A stretch of 64,000 nucleotides of DNA from Lysinibacillus sphaericus OT4b.31. GTDB lineage: Bacteria; Bacillota; Bacilli; Bacillales_A; Planococcaceae. Every line of letters begins with the position of its first letter. The first letter of the stretch is position 1. Shown here piece by piece: positions 54,809 through 63,570 of this stretch. The notes under the pieces are model-generated. The model saw nothing but the letters and a program-made list of their open reading frames with translations, was not told the DNA's origin and did not search any database. The translations under genes and the position numbers were made by a program. The stretch lies in assembly GCF_000392615.1 (NCBI RefSeq), contig NZ_KB933398.1, forward strand, positions 1,648,082 through 1,712,081, given 5' to 3'.

Positions 54809-55858
54809 ATGCCATTTCTAAGTGTTGTTGTGCCTATCTATAATGTGGAGCCTTATTTACGCGAATGTATTGAGAGTATATTGAACCAGGAATTCGTAGA
54901 TTTCGAGTTAATCTTGGTAAATGATGGTTCAACGGATAATTGCTCCGTAATGTGTGAGGAATACGCGGAGCTGGACGCAAGGGTTATCGTCATCCATAAA
55001 AATAATGGGGGTCTTGTCAGTGCGCGAAAAGCGGGGCTAAGTGTCGCAAGTGGGCAATATATTGGTTTTGTGGATAGTGATGATTGGATTGAAGTTGATA
55101 TGTACAAATCATTATGTGACGCCGCACGTAAATTTGATGTAGACATCGTCATTTGTGATATTGTTGAAAATTATCCAGAGCAAGAAGTGAAACGAACGCA
55201 AATTGTCGCGCCGGGACTGTATGGGAAGGATAGGATGAAACAAGAGGTATATCCAATTATGCTGTTTTCAGGCGAATATTATCAATTTGGATTATTTCCT
55301 TCAGTCTCCAATAAATTATTTAAAAGAGTGCTTATAGAAAAATGTCAATTTGATGTGGATGATAGAATCCGTTTGGGAGAAGATGTTGCTTGTACGTATC
55401 CATGCTTGCTCGAGGCGAACAATCTATTCATATTAGAAAATAAGTATCTCTACCATTATCGTCAAATTCCTTCTTCTATGACAGCGAGGTATGATGAGAA
55501 ATTCTTTGAAAAAATAATGATTTTGTGGAAACAATTGAATGATTTAAAACGAGATGCGGAACATTTGGTTCCTAATTTTGCTGAACAATTACAATATTAT
55601 TTTACGTATTTAGTAATTGCCGCCGTTAATAATGAATGTAGTCGCCACAATCAAAAGAGCTTGCGTGAGAAAAAAATCTTTATCGATAAAATGTTAGCTC
55701 ATGCGGAAATGAAGAAGGCGTTACAGGCGGTGCACATGAATAAAATACCGTTCAAATCAAAGGTTTATATTTGGTTATTAAGGAAACAACAGATTCTTTT
55801 ACTCTATGGTTTGATTTGGTTGAGCCGGAGTAGAAAGTTTCGATCCTACTGTTCCTGA
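54809..55858 (+). CDS. Glycosyltransferase family 2
   Basis: GT-A fold enzyme of 349 residues. PFLSVVVPIYNVEPYLRECIESILNQEFVDFELILVNDGSTDN carries the nucleotide-sugar aspartate, and GFVDSDDWIE the DxD motif. A helical C-terminal part follows. ATG 54809 suits GGGAGATGAGG; ATG 54794 lies within the preceding gene. Donor and acceptor unknown. Confidence 0.9.
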   Translation: MPFLSVVVPIYNVEPYLRECIESILNQEFVDFELILVNDGSTDNCSVMCEEYAELDARVIVIHKNNGGLVSARKAGLSVASGQYIGFVDSDDWIEVDMYKSLCDAARKFDVDIVICDIVENYPEQEVKRTQIVAPGLYGKDRMKQEVYPIMLFSGEYYQFGLFPSVSNKLFKRVLIEKCQFDVDDRIRLGEDVACTYPCLLEANNLFILENKYLYHYRQIPSSMTARYDEKFFEKIMILWKQLNDLKRDAEHLVPNFAEQLQYYFTYLVIAAVNNECSRHNQKSLREKKIFIDKMLAHAEMKKALQAVHMNKIPFKSKVYIWLLRKQQILLLYGLIWLSRSRKFRSYCS

Positions 55859-55878
55859 AGGATAAGGTGTTTGCCAAC

Positions 55879-57384
55879 ATGAGAACGAAAAAAGTGATAT
55901 TGAATTTAATGTCAAATATAATGCTTCAAATTGTTTCGGCAGCCATTAATTTCATTTTACCTCGATTATTTATGACGACGTATGGCTCCGCTTCAAATGG
56001 ACTTATTTCCTCCATAAAGCAATTTTTAAGTTATTTAAAGATTGTAGAAGCAGGTGTAGGCAATGCGTCTATTGCAGCACTTTATCAGCCTTTGTCTTTG
56101 AGCGACAAAGACAAAATAAATGGTATACTCGCTGCTACCAATCATTTTTATAGACGTTCAGGTTATTTCTTTACTGTGTTAGTCGTAATTTTAGCTATCT
56201 TCTATCCTTTAGTGGTAGGCGATGAGGTGAATCCGCGTACAGCCTTTTACATGGTACTTATTCTAGGGATCAGTACCATGTGGGAGTATTTTTATATAGG
56301 GAAATATTTAGTGTTACTGACGGCGGATCAAAAAAGTTACGTTATTTTTCGTATCCAAACCATCTTGCTAATTGCCAGTACGATATTATCATTGACGCTT
56401 ATAGTCCTTGGCTTTTCCATCGTTGTTGTTGTTGCTAGTTCAAGTGTCCTGTTATTACTAGATATTCTTTTTTTAAGAAGCTATGTCCAAAAAAAATATT
56501 CATATTTTAATATAAGGGTAAAACCTCATACACTTGCCATTAAAGCGAAATGGGATGCTTTAATTCATCAAATCGCTTCATTAGTTGTCTTTAATACACC
56601 GTTTATTTTGATAACAATTTTTCTGGGCCTTAAAGAGGTTAGTGTATTTACGGTGTACAATATGGTGTTTAATGCCGTCACTTTATTTGTTTCAGCTTTT
56701 TCGGGGGCGATGTTAGCAGCATTTGGTGACATTCTTGTAAAAGAGGATAGGGGCGATCTGCAAAAACATTTTCAATATTTTGAGTACATTTTTTATGCAG
56801 TCGTCGCTTTCTGTTATACATGTACAGCCATTTTAATTTTACCGTTTATGACGATTTATACAGTGGGTATTGAAGATGTTAATTATATACGACCGTGGTT
56901 AGCGACACTATTTGTTATTGTAGGTGTTGCCAATACGATTCGTATTCCTTCCAATACGTTAGTAAACTCAGCTGGCCATTTTAAAGAGACAAAAAACCGT
57001 GCCATTATTGAAGCGGTCATTAACCTTGTGACGTCCATTATTTTTGTACAGTTTTTGGGTGTTGAGGGGGTATTGATAGGGGCGCTCTGTTCATATGTCT
57101 ATCGTACTTGTGATTTAATTTTGTATACGTCAAATGCAATATTGAAACATTCAGCGCTGGTTACAGTCAAAAAAATTTCCCGCAATACGATTTTAGCATG
57201 CATCGCAGCCTCTCCGTTTATATTTATTGAACTCCATATTACAGGTGCAGGTTCTTGGTTAGTAGCAGCTACATGTGTTTCTTTATGGACAATTACCATT
57301 GTTCTTTTAGGGAATTTTTTACTTGAACCTAAAATGATGCGTGATATTTTGCTGCATGTAAAGCGCACAATTTCCAACGACTAA
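55879..57384 (+). CDS. Polysaccharide flippase (Wzx/MATE-like)
   Basis: Integral membrane protein of 501 residues with 12-14 hydrophobic segments. The N-terminus RTKKVILNLMSNIMLQIVSAAINFILPRLFMTTYGSASNGLISSIKQFLSYLKIVEAGVG is typical of the polysaccharide-export flippase family. It would move lipid-linked repeat units across the membrane. ATG 55879 is chosen for this family N-terminus; GTG 55867 is an alternative adding four residues. Confidence 0.88.
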   Translation: MRTKKVILNLMSNIMLQIVSAAINFILPRLFMTTYGSASNGLISSIKQFLSYLKIVEAGVGNASIAALYQPLSLSDKDKINGILAATNHFYRRSGYFFTVLVVILAIFYPLVVGDEVNPRTAFYMVLILGISTMWEYFYIGKYLVLLTADQKSYVIFRIQTILLIASTILSLTLIVLGFSIVVVVASSSVLLLLDILFLRSYVQKKYSYFNIRVKPHTLAIKAKWDALIHQIASLVVFNTPFILITIFLGLKEVSVFTVYNMVFNAVTLFVSAFSGAMLAAFGDILVKEDRGDLQKHFQYFEYIFYAVVAFCYTCTAILILPFMTIYTVGIEDVNYIRPWLATLFVIVGVANTIRIPSNTLVNSAGHFKETKNRAIIEAVINLVTSIIFVQFLGVEGVLIGALCSYVYRTCDLILYTSNAILKHSALVTVKKISRNTILACIAASPFIFIELHITGAGSWLVAATCVSLWTITIVLLGNFLLEPKMMRDILLHVKRTISND

Positions 57385-57475
57385 AAAGTTTTTCCTATGT
57401 GTTTACGTATGACCGATAAGCTAAAAGCATAATTGACTTGCAAGATCGATTGCTTAGAAATGGCAGGTGGGAAAA

Positions 57476-58585
57476 ATGAAACCAGTAGTTAAAGAAATAT
57501 TTTTACTAAGATGCGTTGCCTGTTTGGGAATTGTGTTAATGCACGGAGTCACTTTAGCATTAGATATGTATGACATGGAGGAAAGTCCATTATTATTTGT
57601 ACTGACGTCTATCCAATTGGCATTAATGTTCGGCACACCACTCTTTATTTTTATCTCCGAGTTCGTGATTGCATATTCTTATCCGAATCAATTGCCCAAA
57701 AAATTTTATGACAAACGTATTAAGTATATTTTTATCCCTTTTCTATTTATAGGTATTCTAGATGCAGCTCTTCATTCGATTGGAACAAATAGTGGTGAAT
57801 TCGAAAAAAAAGTATTTCTAAATTTGTTCGAAGGTGATTTTCACGGCTATTTTATCGTTATCATTTTTCAATTTTATTTTTTACATCCCTTATTTGTAAA
57901 ATATATTGTATCAAAATACCCCGCCTATAAAGTGATTCTAACAGCATTTCTTATAAATTTTGGTTACTTAGCTTTTTTTAATTTTTTGGATTTGTACGAG
58001 TATTTTTCCTATTTGCCATATGCAGAACTGGAGTGGAGCGTTTTAAATAGGATGCCCTTTCCTGCATGGATAGCTTATTTTGTAACAGCCTACTATTGCG
58101 GCAGAAATTATGAAATTTTCCTATCATGGTTACATCGTTTTCGTTATCAACTTTTCGTTGGATTCCTTTTTACACTCAGTAGTTTACTAGCTATCCAATT
58201 TTGGGGCTTTATCACTGAAATTCACTCAAAGAGAATAGATGTCATACTGTATACATTGAGTGTCGCTTTCCTGTTATTTTTTATTGCGAGTAAATTGCAG
58301 AGAATGCCAAGATTTATGATTTTTATTAGTCGCTATTCCTTTGGCATTTATTTGTTACATCCATTATTTAATATATTGGTAAAAGGCTTTTTATCCCCCT
58401 ATGTAGAAAAATTAAGCATTTTTTCTGTTGTGGGCATTTCATTTTTTATTAGTACGAGTTGCTCCATTGGTGTGACATATATCTTGAACAAATGGAAATT
58501 CGGGGCTTACTTAGTAGGGCAAATACATCACGATGTAAAAACGAGTGCTACTAAAGCAAAACAACTACTCAGCCATCGCTCATGA
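57476..58585 (+). CDS. Acyltransferase family 3 membrane protein
   Basis: Membrane acyltransferase of 369 residues, ten or so hydrophobic segments. The conserved N-terminal R/H region reads FLLRCVACLGIVLMHGV, where the His is expected to be catalytic. ISRYSFGIYLLHPLFN near the C-terminus is another family mark. It probably O-acetylates or succinylates the polysaccharide. ATG 57476 follows AGGTGG. Last gene of the cluster. Confidence 0.88.
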   Translation: MKPVVKEIFLLRCVACLGIVLMHGVTLALDMYDMEESPLLFVLTSIQLALMFGTPLFIFISEFVIAYSYPNQLPKKFYDKRIKYIFIPFLFIGILDAALHSIGTNSGEFEKKVFLNLFEGDFHGYFIVIIFQFYFLHPLFVKYIVSKYPAYKVILTAFLINFGYLAFFNFLDLYEYFSYLPYAELEWSVLNRMPFPAWIAYFVTAYYCGRNYEIFLSWLHRFRYQLFVGFLFTLSSLLAIQFWGFITEIHSKRIDVILYTLSVAFLLFFIASKLQRMPRFMIFISRYSFGIYLLHPLFNILVKGFLSPYVEKLSIFSVVGISFFISTSCSIGVTYILNKWKFGAYLVGQIHHDVKTSATKAKQLLSHRS

Positions 58586-58746
58586 TGTCACCGTGAGATT
58601 GTCGTTTGGTAAACATCGGCACAACGATAAATATCGTCAGATTGTATATAGTGTAGACTAGGCATGGTTTGCTTTTTATTTTGCGATGGGCGAAGAAAAA
58701 ATGGTAAACTAAATAGTGTTATTTATAGAAAGAGTGGTTTTGCAAA

Positions 58747-59544
58747 ATGAAAGTGCTATTTATTGGAGATATTGTCGGCTCAATTGGTCGTGATGCAGTG
58801 GAAAAATATTTGCCACGTTTAAAGAAAAAATTTAGCCCAGACGTTGTCATTGCCAATGGTGAAAACGCAGCAGCAGGTCGTGGTATTACCCGTAATATTT
58901 ATACGGACCTTTTACAAATGGGTGTGGATGTCATTACGATGGGCAATCATACTTGGGACAACAAAGATATTTTTGATTTTATTGATGATGCGGATTACTT
59001 AATTCGTCCAGCCAATTTTTCGAGTGAGGCACCTGGTAAAGGAATGGTGCAAATTTCAAAAAATGGTGTCACATTATCGGTTATTAATTTGCATGGTCGG
59101 GTGTTCTTGCCTCCGCATGAGGATCCATTTGCAATGGCGGATGAATTGATTGAAGAAGCGCGTAAAACGTCACCGCTCGTATTTGTGGATTTCCATGCAG
59201 AAGCGACAAGTGAAAAAATTGCACTTGGTTGGCATTTAGATGGCAAGGCGTCAGCGGTCGTAGGGACACATACACATGTACAGACTGCAGATGCGCGCAT
59301 TTATCCGAAGGGGACAGCCTATATTACCGATGTTGGAATGACAGGACCGTATGATGAAATTTTAGGGATGACGAAGGAAAGTGTTATTTACAAATTCCAG
59401 ACAAATATGCCATCCCGCTTTGAAGTGCCAAAAAAAGGGCGCGACGTGTTAAGTGGCTTTTTCGTTGAAATGGATGACAAAACAGGAAAAGCTGTGCACT
59501 GCGAAAGAATTTATATAAATGAAGACTATCCGTTCCAAGGATAA
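58747..59544 (+). CDS. ymdB: YmdB metallophosphoesterase
   Basis: 2',3'-cyclic nucleotide phosphodiesterase of 265 residues; in B. subtilis it influences biofilm and motility gene expression. Metal-binding motifs: FIGDIVGSIGRD, NGENAAAGRG, GNHTWDN, FHAEATSEK and GTHTHVQTAD. The full family length is present. It stands immediately after the polysaccharide cluster and before spoVS, its usual neighbour. Confidence 0.96.
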   Translation: MKVLFIGDIVGSIGRDAVEKYLPRLKKKFSPDVVIANGENAAAGRGITRNIYTDLLQMGVDVITMGNHTWDNKDIFDFIDDADYLIRPANFSSEAPGKGMVQISKNGVTLSVINLHGRVFLPPHEDPFAMADELIEEARKTSPLVFVDFHAEATSEKIALGWHLDGKASAVVGTHTHVQTADARIYPKGTAYITDVGMTGPYDEILGMTKESVIYKFQTNMPSRFEVPKKGRDVLSGFFVEMDDKTGKAVHCERIYINEDYPFQG

Positions 59545-59551
59545 TGTGAAC

Positions 59552-59587
59552 AACTACTGTGTCATGAAAAACACAGTAGTTTTTTTT
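59552..59587 (+). terminator. Terminator after ymdB
   Basis: AACTACTGTGT / ACACAGTAGTT, 11-bp perfect stem, short loop, T-run. Confidence 0.92.
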
Positions 59588-59842
59588 GTGTGAACAAGCA
59601 ATAATCCTTAGATTAAAGCTTGGCGAAAGCAAGTGAGAACGCACTTTTATATACTATGAATTGTAGGTATCTGCATGATAAAGTTCCATGTATTTGAACG
59701 GTTTGCAATATATCGGTTTTGAAAATAGTCTATTTTCGTTTTCACGAGCATAAAATGACCTACGGACAATAACTTGAGAACCGAAAAGGGGGACATGAGT
59801 TGTTGAGCGTAAACACTATTCGCGAAACGGGGAGGAATAATT

Positions 59843-60109
59843 GTGGATTCATTAAAAGTATCGTCACGCTCTAATCCAAATTCAGTTGCAGGTGCATTAG
59901 TCGCGGTAATCAGAGAAAAAGGGCAAGCAGAAATGCAGGCAGTTGGGGCGGGTGCACTTAACCAAGCCGTGAAAGCAGTGGCCATTGCACGCGGATTTGT
60001 AGCGCCAAGTGGCACAGATTTAATATGCGCACCGGCGTTTGCCGATATTTTAATTGCTGGTGAGGAACGTACAGCTTTAAAATTGCTAGTAGAAAAACGT
60101 GTTCGATAA
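59843..60109 (+). CDS. spoVS: Stage V sporulation protein S
   Basis: Small Alba-like protein of 88 residues, extremely conserved among spore formers, needed for progress beyond stage V. LKVSSRSNPNSVAGALVAVIREKGQAEMQAVGAGALNQAVKAVAIARGFVAPSGTDLICAPAFADI is a clear match. GTG at 59843 follows GGGAGGAATA. About 250 bp of non-coding DNA precede it, where a sporulation promoter is expected but was not identified with confidence. Confidence 0.96.
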   Translation: MDSLKVSSRSNPNSVAGALVAVIREKGQAEMQAVGAGALNQAVKAVAIARGFVAPSGTDLICAPAFADILIAGEERTALKLLVEKRVR

Positions 60110-60123
60110 TAAAGTGAACCTTT

Positions 60124-60160
60124 AATCGGTGGGGGATTCTTTATCCCCACCGATTATTTA
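60124..60160 (+). terminator. Terminator after spoVS
   Basis: AATCGGTGGGGGAT / ATCCCCACCGATT with a short loop and T-rich end, 15 bp after the spoVS stop. Confidence 0.88.
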
Positions 60161-60164
60161 GGAA

Positions 60165-60335
60165 TTTAGGCGAAGAACGCTACATCTTGTGGCAATTTAT
60201 TTGTGCGGCGACGAAGCAACAGCAATAAATACAGAGCCTAAGTAATCAACTTCCTGTTGACTTTAACCGATCAGGTACTATCGCGTCCTTGCTCTCACGT
60301 TAGGTGTGAGACGAGCCTTGGTAGTTCCCGATAAA
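60165..60335 (+). other. Hairpin-rich segment, spoVS-korA gap
   Basis: GCTAC-ATCTT-GTGGC (60179-60193) repeats the cassette at 45385-45399, including its flanks GAACGC...TGTGGCAA. TCAAC-TTCCT-GTTGA follows at 60246-60260. Then a long imperfect hairpin from about 60270 to 60331 with CTCAC/GTGTGAG at its tip. TTAGGC (near 60167) and GCCTAA (60236-60241) could close the first part. Confidence 0.5.
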
Positions 60336-60342
60336 AACCAAA

Positions 60343-60385
60343 AAAAATGTCTTGCACCGATGAATTGGTGCAAGGCATTTTTTGT
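60343..60385 (+). terminator. Terminator-like hairpin downstream of the hairpin segment
   Basis: AAAATG(T)CTTGCACC / GGTGCAAG(G)CATTTT around GATGAATT with T run. There is no gene directly upstream, so it would end a short RNA arising from 60165-60335 or act in the reverse direction. Confidence 0.75.
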
Positions 60386-60439
60386 TATAGTGCAAATCCA
60401 ATATGTGCTGGGGCTGTTAACCTATTGAATCGTAATGCT

Positions 60440-60530
60440 CCGGTCAGTTGGAGGAGCGCTCGGTAAGCGAGAGAAGCGCTCAGGTCGGCAGTAGAACCGT
60501 TCGGGTAAGTGAGAGGAACGCACAGGTCAC
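60440..60530. repeat. Tandem 41-bp GC-rich repeat (two copies)
   Basis: Copy 1 (about 60441-60480) and copy 2 (60481-60522) align with the pattern GGTC-G--G-AG-A-CG-TCGG-TAAG-GAGAG-A-CGC. A third partial start, CAGGTCACC, follows. The word AGAACCGTTCGGGTAA at 60493-60508 also occurs at 25367-25382. Non-coding; origin unknown. Confidence 0.6.
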
Positions 60531-60805
60531 CTAAAATAGCACGCAAGCCCAATGTGATAGCACAAGGAAAGCTCAGTTCATATACATACCACTAGTAACA
60601 AACGAGGATTTGGTACTGGATTGCATGCCAGTAAGTTATTTTTAATACGCGATTAATCTGAAAATTGCAATTTTTTGAACGGATTTTCGGTCAAAGGTCT
60701 GAATTTCGGCTAAATCATTGAATAACAATAGTGTAGACCGTGTCTTCGTGTTAAACTTATGAAGGAAAAAATAATAGTATACATTGGATTTAAGGAGTTG
60801 TTGAC
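60531..60805. other. Leader region of korA
   Basis: About 275 bp, A/T-rich toward the gene. No confident promoter or structure was found by eye; the ribosome site AAGGAG lies at 60791-60797 before ATG 60806. Confidence 0.4.
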
Positions 60806-62545
60806 ATGTTACATCAGCTTTCATGGAAAGTCGGTGGGCAACAGGGTGAAGGGATTGAGAGTACAGGCGAGATTTTCTCAATGGCAATGAATCGTTTAGG
60901 TTACTTCCTATACGGTTATCGTCACTTCTCTTCTCGAATTAAAGGTGGCCATACGAATAATAAAATTACAGTTCGTCCAACAGAAGTACGTTCAATTGCG
61001 GATGATTTAGATATTTTAGTGGCGTTCGACCAAGAAACAATCGACGTCAATTATAAAGAGTTAACAGAAAATGGTGTTATTTTAGCTGATGCCAAATTTG
61101 AACCAGTAAAACCTGAAGATTCAAAGGCACCGTTATTTGCTGTACCATTCACAGAAGTGGCAGCAGCGTTAGGCACAACTTTAATGAAAAACATGGTAGC
61201 AATCGGAGCCACAGCTTCACTTCTTAACTTAGAAGATGCTGTCTTCCAAAATGTTGTGGATGATATTTTTGGTAAAAAAGGTGAAGAAGTGGTGCAGAAA
61301 AACATGGAAGCTATTGCACGCGGCCATGAAATGATGAATGAGCTTATAGGTGAGCGCGTTGGCGAGTGGGCATTAGCTCCTGCTGATGGTAAACGCCGTA
61401 TGTTTATGATTGGGAATGATGCAGTAGCACTAGGTGCACTTGCAGCTGGGACACGCTTTATGGCTGCATACCCAATTACACCAGCTTCTGAAATTATGGA
61501 ATACCTAATTAAAAAATTACCGAAATTTGGTGGTGCAGTTATTCAAACGGAGGATGAAATTGCAGCAGCAACAATGGCCATCGGGTCAAACTTCGGTGGT
61601 GTTCGTTCATTCACTGCATCAGCAGGTCCTGGTCTTTCGTTGATGATGGAAGCAATTGGGTTGTCAGGTATGACAGAGCAACCACTTGTTGTAATCGATA
61701 CACAACGTGGTGGCCCATCAACAGGTCTACCGACAAAGCAAGAACAATCGGATTTAATGGCCATGCTTTATGGTACACACGGTGAGATTCCGAAAGTGGT
61801 CATTGCACCTTCTACAATGGAAGAAGCGTTCTTTGACACAATTCAAGCATTCAATATTGCAGAGGAATTGCAATTACCAGTTATTTTAATAACAGACTTA
61901 CAGTTATCGCTTGGTAAACAAACTGTTGAACCATTTGATTACAAAAAAATTGAAATTCGTCGCGGTAAAATTGTAACGGAAGATCTTGAAGAAGCAGCGG
62001 ATAAAGCCTACTTTAAACGTTTTGAAAATACAGAAGACGGTATATCACCGCGTGTTTTACCTGGTCAGTTAAATGGTATTCACCATGTAACGGGTGTAGA
62101 GCATGATGAAACGGGTAAGCCATCTGAAGCAACGGGCAATCGTCGTGCACAAATGGATAAACGTTTCCGAAAGCTTGCAGCACTGAATTTTGATACACCT
62201 GTTTACAAAAATACACCACACGAGGAAGCAGATATACTACTGGTTGGTTTTAACTCTACGCGTGGAGCTCTTGAAGAAGTACAAGAACGTTTAAACGCTC
62301 AAGGCATGAACGTAAACCATGCACATATTCGCTTAATTCATCCATTCCCTTCTGCGGATATGACACCTCTTGTGGCAAAAGCGAAAAAAGTTATCGTTGT
62401 CGAAAATAACTACACAGGTCAATTAGCGAATATCATGAAAATGAATATTGGCGGCCACGATAAGATTGAGACAATCACAAAATATGACGGTACGCCGTTC
62501 TTGCCAGGTGAATTAGAAAATAAAGTGAAGGAGCTGACTCGCTAA
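60806..62545 (+). CDS. korA: 2-Oxoacid:ferredoxin oxidoreductase, alpha subunit (gamma-alpha fusion)
   Basis: Large subunit of 579 residues, with the gamma domain at the N-terminus (LSWKVGGQQGEGIESTGEIFSMAMNRLGYFLYGYRHFSSRIKGGHTN) and the alpha/pyrimidine-binding domain from about 200 (FMAAYPITPASEIMEYLIKKLPKFGGAVIQTEDEIAAATMAIGSNFGGVRSFTASAGPGLSLMMEAIG). The fused form is common in aerobic Bacillales and generally assigned to 2-oxoglutarate or pyruvate oxidation with ferredoxin as acceptor. The stop shares one base with korB. Confidence 0.92.
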   Translation: MLHQLSWKVGGQQGEGIESTGEIFSMAMNRLGYFLYGYRHFSSRIKGGHTNNKITVRPTEVRSIADDLDILVAFDQETIDVNYKELTENGVILADAKFEPVKPEDSKAPLFAVPFTEVAAALGTTLMKNMVAIGATASLLNLEDAVFQNVVDDIFGKKGEEVVQKNMEAIARGHEMMNELIGERVGEWALAPADGKRRMFMIGNDAVALGALAAGTRFMAAYPITPASEIMEYLIKKLPKFGGAVIQTEDEIAAATMAIGSNFGGVRSFTASAGPGLSLMMEAIGLSGMTEQPLVVIDTQRGGPSTGLPTKQEQSDLMAMLYGTHGEIPKVVIAPSTMEEAFFDTIQAFNIAEELQLPVILITDLQLSLGKQTVEPFDYKKIEIRRGKIVTEDLEEAADKAYFKRFENTEDGISPRVLPGQLNGIHHVTGVEHDETGKPSEATGNRRAQMDKRFRKLAALNFDTPVYKNTPHEEADILLVGFNSTRGALEEVQERLNAQGMNVNHAHIRLIHPFPSADMTPLVAKAKKVIVVENNYTGQLANIMKMNIGGHDKIETITKYDGTPFLPGELENKVKELTR

Positions 62546-63411
62546 TGGCAACATTTAAGGATTTTCGTAATACAGTAAAACCAAACTGGTGCCCAGGCTG
62601 TGGTGACTTCTCAGTACAAGCTGCAATCCAGCGCGCAGCTGCCAACGTGGGCATCGAGCCAAACGAGCTTGCTGTGATTTCTGGGATTGGCTGCTCAGGT
62701 CGTATTTCAGGTTATATTAATTCATATGGTTTCCATGGGATTCATGGTCGAGCACTACCGATTGCACAAGGCTTAAAAATGGCAAATCGTGATTTAAATG
62801 TTATCGCATCAGGTGGTGACGGAGACGGCTTCGCGATCGGGATGGGGCATACAATTCATGCTATCCGTCGTAATATTGACATCACATATGTAGTCATGGA
62901 TAACCAAATTTACGGTTTAACAAAAGGGCAAACTTCACCACGCTCGGCTGCTGGATTTATCACAAAATCAACGCCAGGTGGTGCCATTGAGCCTTCATTA
63001 AAACCATTAGAGGTAGCTTTAACAAGTGGTGCAACATTTGTGGCACAAGGATTCTCTACAGATATTAAAGAATTGACAGCTCTAATCGAAGCGGGTATTA
63101 ATCATAAAGGTTTCTCATTCATCAACGTGTTCTCACCTTGTGTAACATACAACAAAGTGAATACGTATGATTGGTTCAAAGAGAACTTAACAAAGCTTGC
63201 AGATATTGAAGGTTATGACAATTCAGATCGCGGCATGGCAATGCGTACAGTAATGGAAAATGAGGGGCTCGTTACAGGTATTATCTATCAAGATACAAAA
63301 ACGACTTCTTATCAAGAGAAAGTTCCAGGCTACTCTGAATTACCGCTTACAGATATTGATATCAAAATGAGCGAAAATCAATTTAATGCATTAGTCAATG
63401 AATTTATGTAA
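62545..63411 (+). CDS. korB: 2-Oxoacid:ferredoxin oxidoreductase, beta subunit
   Basis: Thiamine-diphosphate subunit of 288 residues. WCPGCGDF (W15-C16-P-G-C19) supplies two iron-sulfur cysteines; GIGCSGRISGYI and the GDGDGFAIGMGHTIHAIRRNIDITYVVMDNQIYGLTKGQTSPRS segment is the ThDP-Mg motif. FSPCVTYNK holds a further Cys. Works with korA. A foreign IS end begins about 80 bp after its stop. Confidence 0.94.
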   Translation: MATFKDFRNTVKPNWCPGCGDFSVQAAIQRAAANVGIEPNELAVISGIGCSGRISGYINSYGFHGIHGRALPIAQGLKMANRDLNVIASGGDGDGFAIGMGHTIHAIRRNIDITYVVMDNQIYGLTKGQTSPRSAAGFITKSTPGGAIEPSLKPLEVALTSGATFVAQGFSTDIKELTALIEAGINHKGFSFINVFSPCVTYNKVNTYDWFKENLTKLADIEGYDNSDRGMAMRTVMENEGLVTGIIYQDTKTTSYQEKVPGYSELPLTDIDIKMSENQFNALVNEFM

Positions 63412-63489
63412 CTAAAAGATGATTTAAATGCCTTAATAGTAAAAAAATTGAATTGAACTGTAGGAAAACTTGTGAGAATCAAGTTGATC

Positions 63490-63570
63490 TGACCCAAAAA
63501 AGTTAGACAAATAATTTAAGCAGCTTCTAAGATCTGAGTCTGGTATTGTACCGGACTTAGATCTTTTAAT
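63490..63570 (-). mobile_element. 3' remnant of an IS3-family element, interrupted by an intron
   Basis: The terminal repeat begins TGACCCAAAAAAGTTAGAC at 63490. The reverse strand then encodes the last residues of an IS150/IS3-type OrfB, LKDLSPVQYQTQILEAA, ending with TAA at 63516-63518. At 63570/63571 the reading frame is broken by the group II intron. The remaining part of the IS may lie beyond the intron, outside this window. Confidence 0.85.
63516..63570 (-). pseudogene. IS3-family transposase OrfB, C-terminal tail only
   Basis: Seventeen residues of the DDE transposase tail (LKDLSPVQYQTQILEAA) and its stop are readable on the reverse strand. The upstream coding part is cut off at 63570 by the intron, which lies on the opposite strand and so would not be spliced from a transposase transcript. 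Confidence 0.8.

Noticed and set aside
59588..59842. Sigma-H promoter for spoVS
   Set aside because: The gene is sigma-H dependent in B. subtilis, but no stretch here fits the -35/-10 pattern well enough.
60270..60331. T-box riboswitch, because of GGTACTATCGCG
   Set aside because: It only loosely resembles the T-box GGTACCGCG. No Stem I, specifier loop or competing antiterminator could be drawn, and the downstream gene is not a tRNA or amino-acid gene.
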